A stretch of 14,306 nucleotides of DNA. Source: Spartobacteria bacterium. Its GTDB lineage: Bacteria > Verrucomicrobiota > Verrucomicrobiia > Chthoniobacterales > Terrimicrobiaceae. Shown here one piece after another: positions 13,910 to 14,306 of this stretch. A program made the translations under genes and the position numbers. The notes beneath the pieces were generated by a model. It had not been told where the DNA came from, did not search any database, and saw nothing but the letters and a program-made list of their open reading frames with translations. Location of the stretch: contig CANKXQ010000014.1 of the NCBI GenBank assembly GCA_947487745.1, forward strand, positions 1-14,306, in the 5' to 3' direction. Position 1 is the first letter of the stretch. Each line of letters opens with the position of its first letter.

Positions 13910-14306
13910 TCAGGTAAAGTTGATGCCGGGTGAGAATCGCGCAAACGGCATCCGGCAGCAAGTAGCGAACCGGAAGTCCCCGGGCAATGCGATTCCGGAT
14001 GTCTGTGGAAGAAATGTCGATATTGCGGCTGATGACTGGAAATCCCTCGACGGGCTGCAAATTGCCCCGGGCCAGCACGACGAAGGATGCCAATTTTTTG
14101 AGTTCGTCGATTTCCCGCCATGTGTGAAGCGAGGAGACATTGTCCTCTCCGATGAAATAAAAAAGCTCCGCCTGGGGAAAACGCCGCCGCATGAGCCTCA
14201 CCGTATCAACGGCGAAGGACGGCCCCTCGCGCTCCGCCTCGCAGGCATCCATCGAAAACCGGGGCTCCCCGGCAATGGCGGCAGCGACCATTTCACAACG
14301 AAGACC
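13902..14306 (-). CDS. nadD: Nicotinate-nucleotide adenylyltransferase NadD, 5'-partial
   Basis: The frame is open to the right edge, so the N-terminal part with the GGTFDPxHxGH nucleotide-binding motif lies outside the window; 134 residues are visible. What remains is typical of NadD: RCEMVAAAI at the edge, PSFAVDTVRLMRR, FYFIGEDN, LHTWREID, and the late motif ISSTDIRNRIARG. NadD makes deamido-NAD from nicotinate mononucleotide and ATP in the cytosol. The stop lies eight bases inside the rsfS start, as in many genomes. The visible part is intact, and I see no disrupted residue in it. Confidence 0.93.
   Translation of the reverse strand, partial: GLRCEMVAAAIAGEPRFSMDACEAEREGPSFAVDTVRLMRRRFPQAELFYFIGEDNVSSLHTWREIDELKKLASFVVLARGNLQPVEGFPVISRNIDISSTDIRNRIARGLPVRYLLPDAVCAILTRHQLYLND

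Noticed and set aside
1..14306. CRISPR array, rRNA or complete insertion sequence
   Set aside because: No regularly spaced repeats of CRISPR size, no rRNA-like stretches and no intact transposase were seen.

Overview
This window looks like chromosomal DNA from a PVC-superphylum bacterium, most likely a verrucomicrobium. Four things point there. A metal-ABC permease is fused to a DtxR-type repressor, an architecture best known from chlamydial YtgCR. A secreted protein combines AANxGWI repeats, a TSP3-like Asp-rich stretch and a C-terminal module ending in FFRVQ, a layout I associate with verrucomicrobial secretomes. Intergenic spaces carry short palindromes and 9-, 11- and 15-bp-scale repeats of a kind I recall from these genomes. 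A GldAFG-like ABC cassette is followed by a DUF4340 protein. The sequence is GC-rich by eye and most starts lack a strong Shine-Dalgarno. The taxonomic call is inference.

Layout. (1) 1-1940, plus strand: end of a metal (Fe/Mn/Zn class) ABC uptake operon. It holds the fused permease-repressor, whose 5' end lies off the left edge, and a second permease. The binding protein and ATPase are presumably upstream of the window. (2) 2001-6481, plus strand: a tightly overlapping ATPase / ABC-2 permease / GldG-like auxiliary protein / DUF4340 protein cassette. (3) 6478-7505, minus strand: 6-phosphogluconolactonase (pgl), convergent with the cassette, and upstream of it a possible 53-residue membrane peptide. 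(4) 7506-9545: a low-density accessory stretch with a 14-bp palindrome, repeat blocks, a secreted repeat protein, and a 5'-truncated PIN-domain (VapC-like) remnant. (5) 9546-10524: a tRNA-Pro(CGG)-like gene with several non-canonical pairs, only 11 bp upstream of a sugar-phosphate nucleotidyltransferase. (6) 10667-14306, minus strand: PPK2 polyphosphate kinase, then a run read right to left: nadD (5' end off the right edge), rsfS, a 54-residue CPxCG cysteine-rich protein, a polar amino-acid ABC permease, an SH3-like lipoprotein, and the ABC ATPase.

How the genes fit together. The left operon should import a metal and encode its own metal sensor on the same polypeptide as the permease. The Gld-like cassette builds a membrane ABC complex with two large extracytoplasmic partners of unknown substrate. 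The right-hand run pairs housekeeping genes (NAD synthesis, ribosome silencing) with an amino-acid importer. That importer's operon has a lipoprotein without binding-protein features where one might expect the solute-binding protein. The points most worth a second look are the permease-repressor fusion, the odd tRNA-Pro beside a broken PIN gene, and the lipoprotein inside the amino-acid transporter operon.
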